Shown: piece after piece, positions 6,944-10,293 of the stretch
How the letters are laid out: the number at the start of each line of letters is the position of its first letter
How positions within the stretch are numbered: position 1 is the stretch's first letter
DNA from: Pyrinomonadaceae bacterium
GTDB lineage: Bacteria > Acidobacteriota > Blastocatellia > Pyrinomonadales > Pyrinomonadaceae
Length of the DNA stretch: 10,293 bases
Assembly: GCA_014379075.1 (NCBI GenBank)
Contig: JACMMN010000404.1
Span: 1-10,293 of the forward strand
Direction: 5' to 3'
Program-made: the position numbers and the translations under genes
The notes under the pieces: generated by a model
What the model saw: the letters and a program-made list of their open reading frames with translations, nothing else
The model's database searches: none
Told to the model about the DNA's origin: nothing

Positions 6944-6952
6944 TGCTATACT
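6944..6952 (+). promoter_or_regulatory. Candidate extended -10 promoter for the VWA gene pair
   Basis: TGCTATACT matches an extended -10 element (TG, one base, TATACT) about 84 bases upstream of the first VWA start at 7036. The expected -35 position has no good match to TTGACA, which extended -10 promoters can tolerate. If it is used, transcription would start near 6959 and leave a leader of about 77 bases. This is inferred from the E. coli consensus; acidobacterial promoters are poorly known. Confidence 0.35.
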
Positions 6953-7035
6953 CCAGAGTTACATTTAGGCAACAGACAGGCGCTGAACCGCATCGAAAAA
7001 AGTGCGTCTGAGATATAAAATCAACATAAAGTTCT

Positions 7036-8022
7036 ATGAGAGTTTTTCTTAAATTAGTCTATTTTCCGGCCACTATAATTGCAGCGCTATTTTGCGTTGC
7101 GGAGATTTCGGCGCAGACGCCCGTTCCCACACCAACGCCGGACGACGTCGGCGGCCAGATAAAGACATTCGAAGTCCGGCTCCCGGTTACCGTAACACAG
7201 AAGAAGGCGTTAGTTTCGGGTTTGGGCCGTGCTGACTTTACCGTGTTGGAAGACGGCGTGCAGCAGGAAGTTACCTTTTTCACGTCCGAAAAATCAAACC
7301 CGCCGGTTTTTGTCGGCGTATTGATGGATACTTCGCCGTCGACTGCCGGAAAAATGCTGTTTTCAAAGGAAGCCGCTAAAAATTTCATCTATACCGTCAC
7401 GCGTTTGCGCAAAGACAAAGCCGCTTTTATGACGTTCGATAACGAGATCGTGCTGCGGCAGGATTTCACGGACAAGCTCGATCTGCTGGACAACGCCGTG
7501 GATAAGATCAAAAAAACCGGTTCGCAAACGGCGCTATATGACGCGATCTGGCAGTTTTCTGATGAAAAACTCCGCAATGTGCCCGGCCGGCGTGTGATCG
7601 TTCTTATCACTGACGGCGACGATACGTTCAGCCGTGCGGAACTGAAGGACGCGATCGATATTGCACAGCGTACGGAAACGACCATTTTCGGCATCTCTAC
7701 AAAGGCCGGTTTTCTGGGCAGCGTACCCGGTGTCGAGGCCGGGACCGTCAAGGACAAGGGCGATAAATACCTGACGCAGCTATGTGAACGGACCGGCGGC
7801 GAAGCTTTTTTTACCGGCAGCATGATCGATCTGGAAAAAGCGTTTAAGAGGATCTCTGAGGAATTGCGCGGGCAATACATAATTACGTACCGCCCGGCAA
7901 ATCAGAATTATGACGGCACGGAACGGAAGATCGAGGTTCGGTTAACCGACAATGAAAAAGCGGATAAGTATAAGATCCGCTCTAAATCGAGCTATCGGGC
8001 AGTCCGCGACAGTTTGAAATAA
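7036..8022 (+). CDS. Secreted VWA-domain protein, acidobacterial VWFA-related family (first of pair)
   Basis: The 328 residues begin with a signal peptide (MRVFLKLVYFPATIIAALF to EISA, likely cleaved between Ala26 and Gln27). A short Pro/Thr linker PVPTPTP (29-35) follows. A beta-rich segment (about 44-84, with the DFTVLEDGVQQEVTFF signature) precedes the VWA domain (about 91-285). The metal-ion-dependent adhesion site is intact: DTSPS (98-102), the TGSQT loop (161-165) and ITDGDD (191-196). After it comes ELRGQYIITYRPANQNYDGTERKIEVRL (277-304), the conserved tail of the VWFA-related family that is abundant in Acidobacteriota. The protein is probably periplasmic or extracellular and may bind protein partners through Mg2+. 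The start lacks a strong Shine-Dalgarno site (only AAAG nearby), but the signal peptide fixes it. A paralogue follows after a 48-base gap. The function of the family is not established. Confidence 0.92.
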   Translation: MRVFLKLVYFPATIIAALFCVAEISAQTPVPTPTPDDVGGQIKTFEVRLPVTVTQKKALVSGLGRADFTVLEDGVQQEVTFFTSEKSNPPVFVGVLMDTSPSTAGKMLFSKEAAKNFIYTVTRLRKDKAAFMTFDNEIVLRQDFTDKLDLLDNAVDKIKKTGSQTALYDAIWQFSDEKLRNVPGRRVIVLITDGDDTFSRAELKDAIDIAQRTETTIFGISTKAGFLGSVPGVEAGTVKDKGDKYLTQLCERTGGEAFFTGSMIDLEKAFKRISEELRGQYIITYRPANQNYDGTERKIEVRLTDNEKADKYKIRSKSSYRAVRDSLK

Positions 8023-8070
8023 AAACTCTGATTTGAAGCTTGAGCTTGAACTCGGAGTTTGGGAAGTAAA
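8023..8070 (+). promoter_or_regulatory. Spacer between VWA genes with possible hairpin over the ribosome binding site
   Basis: AAACTC (8023-8028) is complementary to GAGTTT (8055-8060), which overlaps the GGAG (8054-8057) upstream of the second VWA gene. Between them is a TTGAAGC/TTGAGC/TTGAAC triple. The stem is only six base pairs, so any occlusion of the site would be weak. No terminator is visible, which supports co-transcription of the pair. Confidence 0.25.
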
Positions 8071-9150
8071 ATGTTAAGTATAAAAAGTTTGTTTGTTATT
8101 TCCTTCGCATTCCTTTTTGCCGGAATTTCGCTTTACGGTTTGAATCAGACGAGCGCCCAGCAGGCCGTGCCGCAAACTGCTTCTCCGACACCGACGCCAA
8201 CCCCGACAATTGATGAAGAAGAAGGCGTAATTAAGGTCGAAACCGAAGGTGTAAACGTCCTTTTTACAGCCCAGGACAAGGACCGTCGGCTTTTGCTTAA
8301 TCTTAAACCCGAGGACATACGAATCTTTGAAAACGGCCAACTACAGCAAATTTCCGGGTTTTCTAAACAGATAGACCTGCCCTTAAGTCTGGCGATTTTG
8401 ATCGATACCAGCATTTCTCAGCAACGGACGCTTCCTGAAGAAAAGGCCGCGGCAATCTCCTTTCTCGAAGCTGTAATAAGGCCCGCGAAGGATGAAGTGT
8501 CGGTCGTTTCATTCACGGGCGAGACAACGCTCGAGCAAGGAATGACAAACAATATGACGAGGCTGCGCCGGGCGATCGACAAGGTTGAGTTCGTACCGCC
8601 GTCGGGCTACATCGGCGGAGGCGTTATGGCCGGAGGAACGCCTCCGATCTCCGGAAGAAATCAAACGACACAGGGCTCGACCGCCATTTGGGATGCGATC
8701 TGGGTAACGTCCGAAGAAGTTCTCGGCCCGGCACCCGAAAAGACACGACGCGCCATAATTTTGCTGTCTGACGGTGTTAACACGTTTGGTCAAAAGAAGT
8801 TGGACGATGCCGTGCAGGCCGCTCAAAAATCGGAGGCGGTTATTTATTGCATTGGCATCGGCGACGAATTTTACGGCGGCGTGGATAAGGGCGTTCTAAA
8901 TAAGATCTCCGAGCGAACCGGCGGACGGGCATATTTTCCGCGCGACGAAAATGAACTTCGTCAAGCTTTCAAGCAGATCCAGGAAGAAATGCGTTCGCAA
9001 TATTTGCTTGCTTATGAGCCTGCCAATCAAGCGCTGGATGGATCGTACCGCAAGATAGAAGTTCAGCTAGTGAACCCCGAACTTCAGAAGCAAAAAGTGA
9101 AAATAACTCACCGGCAGGGATATTTTTCCAAGACCGCTGTCAAGAAATAA
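8071..9150 (+). CDS. Secreted VWA-domain protein, acidobacterial VWFA-related family (second of pair)
   Basis: From the ATG at 8071 this encodes 359 residues. An upstream in-frame TTG at 8059 would add only four residues; the ATG is preferred, with GGAG or GGGAAG just upstream. A signal peptide (MLSIKSLFVISFAFLFAGISLYG, likely cut near TSA-QQ at 29-30) leads into a Pro/Thr stretch ASPTPTPTPT (37-46). The domain order matches the gene before it: an N-terminal strand region with EDIRIFENGQLQQISGF (81-97), then the VWA domain with DTSIS (112-116), a Thr in QGSTAIWDAI (201-210) and LLSDG (231-235), then the tail EEMRSQYLLAYEPANQALDG. Unlike its partner it carries a Gly-rich insert (about 178-200) just before the MIDAS threonine loop. 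The two are paralogues from an old duplication, in the same order and strand, probably one transcript. It probably acts outside the inner membrane; the ligand is unknown. Confidence 0.92.
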   Translation: MLSIKSLFVISFAFLFAGISLYGLNQTSAQQAVPQTASPTPTPTPTIDEEEGVIKVETEGVNVLFTAQDKDRRLLLNLKPEDIRIFENGQLQQISGFSKQIDLPLSLAILIDTSISQQRTLPEEKAAAISFLEAVIRPAKDEVSVVSFTGETTLEQGMTNNMTRLRRAIDKVEFVPPSGYIGGGVMAGGTPPISGRNQTTQGSTAIWDAIWVTSEEVLGPAPEKTRRAIILLSDGVNTFGQKKLDDAVQAAQKSEAVIYCIGIGDEFYGGVDKGVLNKISERTGGRAYFPRDENELRQAFKQIQEEMRSQYLLAYEPANQALDGSYRKIEVQLVNPELQKQKVKITHRQGYFSKTAVKK

Positions 9151-9153
9151 CCA

Positions 9154-9639
9154 TCAGCTTTTATTACCTCTTTGCCGGGCCAATAGACTAAGTTTTTTGC
9201 GGCTCTTCTTGGGTTCCAAAACGGTTTCTAGTTTCCATTCGACATCCGCAAAATGATCGTTGGCCTTTATCAGCAGCCAGTTCTTTTCGTCGTTCGCCAG
9301 ACGAACCAAGGCAAATTCGCCACGAAGTTTCAGCCCGTAAAATGTGAAAACAATTTTGCCGTTTCGCATCTGCTCTTCCGGGTCTGACGCTGTTTCATAC
9401 TTTCCATCATCCCAGATCCGCACCTCGCCGGCGCCATATTTACCCGGAGGAATTGTTCCTTCGAACGATCCGTATTCGATCGAATGATCTCCCACGGCAA
9501 CCGCAAGGCGCTTGACCGACGGATCTCTGGACGGCCCTTTCGGAACCGCCCAGGATCTATATACCACACCCATCTCGAGACGCAGGTCCCAATGCAGGTT
9601 GGTCGCGTGATGCTCGTGAATGACAAAACGCTTTCGCAT
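9154..9639 (-). CDS. Stand-alone LigD-type 3'-phosphoesterase domain protein
   Basis: The product resembles the phosphoesterase module of the bacterial NHEJ ligase LigD, which removes 3'-phosphates and 3'-ribonucleotides from DNA ends. In the 161-residue form, HEHHATNLHWDLRLE (8-22) corresponds to the LigD motif with His10, His16, Asp18 and Arg20 at the active-site positions, and DHSIEYGSFEG (51-61) supplies His52 and Tyr56. GTIPPGKYGAGEVRIWDDG (61-79) is the usual next block. No ligase or polymerase domain is attached; stand-alone forms are known. It ends with a basic tail (EPKKSRKKLSLLARQRGNKS). The ATG at 9639 fits homologues but has GGAGG only one base away, which is too close. An ATG at 9690 with GGTGG six bases upstream would add 17 residues and overlap the preceding VOC gene by 14 bases, giving translational coupling. 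The start is therefore uncertain. It converges on the second VWA gene with a 3-base gap. Confidence 0.88.
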   Translation of the reverse strand: MRKRFVIHEHHATNLHWDLRLEMGVVYRSWAVPKGPSRDPSVKRLAVAVGDHSIEYGSFEGTIPPGKYGAGEVRIWDDGKYETASDPEEQMRNGKIVFTFYGLKLRGEFALVRLANDEKNWLLIKANDHFADVEWKLETVLEPKKSRKKLSLLARQRGNKS

Positions 9640-9676
9640 TCCTCCATTGTAAAAGATAGCGGCCGGAGCGGAAAGT

Positions 9677-10048
9677 TTAACCGGGATCATTAAGCCACCA
9701 CTGATTTCCCCATTCGTCCGTAAAGCCCGCAGCCCGGCCGTATCCTCGGTCTCCGGGTTCCTGCGTGCCGGTGCCGCCGTGTTCGATGCCGAGAGCATAC
9801 AATTCGTCTACCTTGTCGGTCACTACAAAAACTGCACACGGGAACGGTTTCCATTCGCCGCCTGATTGGCCGAACATTATTGTTCCGCCGTTGATGCTGT
9901 ATTCGGCATGTGTCACCGAACCGTCCTCGGCCGGAACCGTCAATATCTCTTTCGCGTCGAAAACTTTTTTTATAAATTCGATGAAATCGCCGGCGCTCGG
10001 CACGACGAAATAGGGCATTACCGGTGAATAGTGCGAAGGTACATTCAT
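9677..10048 (-). CDS. VOC family (glyoxalase/PhnB-like) protein
   Basis: These 123 residues have the vicinal oxygen chelate pattern of PhnB-like proteins: MPYFVVPSAGDFIEFIKKVFDA (11-32), HAEYSINGGTIMFGQSGGEW (47-66), FPCAVFVVTDKVDELYALGIEHGG (69-92), and the C-terminal GYGRAAGFTDEWGNQWWL (102-119). Such domains build metalloenzymes or small-molecule binding (resistance) proteins from paired beta-alpha-beta-beta-beta modules; the substrate cannot be inferred. His47 is a candidate metal ligand; the usual C-terminal Glu/His ligand is not obvious to me. The ATG at 10048 has a strong AGGAGG (10055-10060 on the complement) 6 bases upstream and overlaps the stop of the upstream VOC gene as ATGA, a sign of translational coupling. 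The phosphoesterase gene follows immediately. Confidence 0.85.
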   Translation of the reverse strand: MNVPSHYSPVMPYFVVPSAGDFIEFIKKVFDAKEILTVPAEDGSVTHAEYSINGGTIMFGQSGGEWKPFPCAVFVVTDKVDELYALGIEHGGTGTQEPGDRGYGRAAGFTDEWGNQWWLNDPG

Positions 10049-10293
10049 TGAGCTCCTCCTTTTCCGTTAACAGACGTTATCCACCAGACGTTTCCGAAGG
10101 GATCGGTAACGCCGCAGCTTCGGCCGTAATCCTGATCGGCCGGCTCCATTATTTTCACGGCTCCCTCGAAAACAGCCGTTTGATAAGTTTTATCCGCATC
10201 CTCGACATAAACGAACATATTGCCCGTCGCCGGTCCCCATTCGCCGCGGCTGTTCGAAAACATTATCGTGCTGCCGCCGATATTTATCTCACA
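10045..10293 (-). CDS. VOC family protein, N-terminus cut by the window edge
   Basis: The frame is open from the right edge for 82 codons to TGA at 10045-10047. An internal Met at 10263 is not the start, because the codons before it (reading CEINIGGSTI) align with AEYSINGGTI of the neighbouring VOC protein. The visible part has INIGGSTIMFSNSRGEWGP, MFVYVEDADKTYQTAVFEGAVKIMEPADQDYGRSCGVTDPFGNVWWI and a GKGGAQ end. It matches its downstream neighbour segment by segment, so the two are tandem paralogues. About a third of a typical member, including the first beta-alpha unit, lies outside the window. Its last codons contain the ribosome binding site of the next gene. It probably heads, or is an early gene of, the VOC-VOC-phosphoesterase unit; substrate unknown. 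Confidence 0.82.
   Translation of the reverse strand, partial: CEINIGGSTIMFSNSRGEWGPATGNMFVYVEDADKTYQTAVFEGAVKIMEPADQDYGRSCGVTDPFGNVWWITSVNGKGGAQ

Noticed and set aside
7389..7880. Minus-strand open frame of 163 codons
   Set aside because: It is antisense to the first VWA gene, with no plausible domain and a Ser/Arg-rich composition typical of shadow frames.
9640..9798. 53-codon upstream extension of the phosphoesterase frame
   Set aside because: Most of it overlaps the end of the VOC gene in another frame and has no similarity to the LigD domain. Only the shorter ATG at 9690 remains a realistic alternative.
1..10293. Search for a defence system, prophage or mobile element
   Set aside because: No integrase, transposase, toxin-antitoxin pair, nuclease-helicase cluster or terminal inverted repeats are visible. 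The gene content is consistent with ordinary chromosome.

Overview
The window looks like chromosomal DNA from a free-living Gram-negative bacterium of the Acidobacteriota, probably near the Blastocatellia. The main reasons are two tandem secreted von Willebrand factor A proteins of the kind that is strongly expanded in that phylum, secreted DUF4331 and DUF4394 proteins, signal peptides that often end just before Gln, and roughly balanced base composition. The placement is an inference from gene content, not from a marker phylogeny.

Layout: (1) Positions 1-3087, minus strand: a secreted DUF4394 protein with six C-terminal calcium-loop (VCBS/FG-GAP-like) repeats, followed 93 bases downstream by a secreted DUF4331 protein that runs off the left edge. 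(2) Positions 3088-3429: a divergent intergenic region with two perfect inverted repeats on the side of the DUF4394 gene. (3) Positions 3430-5232, plus strand: lepA, the ribosomal back-translocase/elongation factor 4. (4) Positions 5233-5462: not empty. It holds a 49-codon minus-strand gene for a tiny exported peptide, with a ribosome binding site and signal peptide; its 3' end lies inside a hairpin that probably also terminates lepA. (5) Positions 5463-6833, minus strand: a phosphomannomutase/phosphoglucomutase with all catalytic loops. (6) Positions 6834-7035: a divergent spacer with a CGCRAAG-type repeat and a candidate extended -10 promoter. (7) Positions 7036-9150, plus strand: the two VWA genes. 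(8) Positions 9154-10293, minus strand: a compact unit of a partial VOC protein, a second VOC protein joined to it by an ATGA overlap, and a stand-alone LigD-type 3'-phosphoesterase.

The genes do not form one obvious pathway. LepA and the hexose-phosphate mutase are housekeeping. The two secreted beta-rich proteins, the VWA pair and the small peptide are all exported and probably belong to the cell envelope or extracellular space. The VOC-VOC-phosphoesterase unit is a small operon with no obvious common substrate. I see no CRISPR array, tRNA, rRNA, insertion sequence or prophage gene. The least explained items are the small exported peptide gene, the inverted repeats upstream of the DUF4394 gene, and the stand-alone phosphoesterase linked to two VOC genes.
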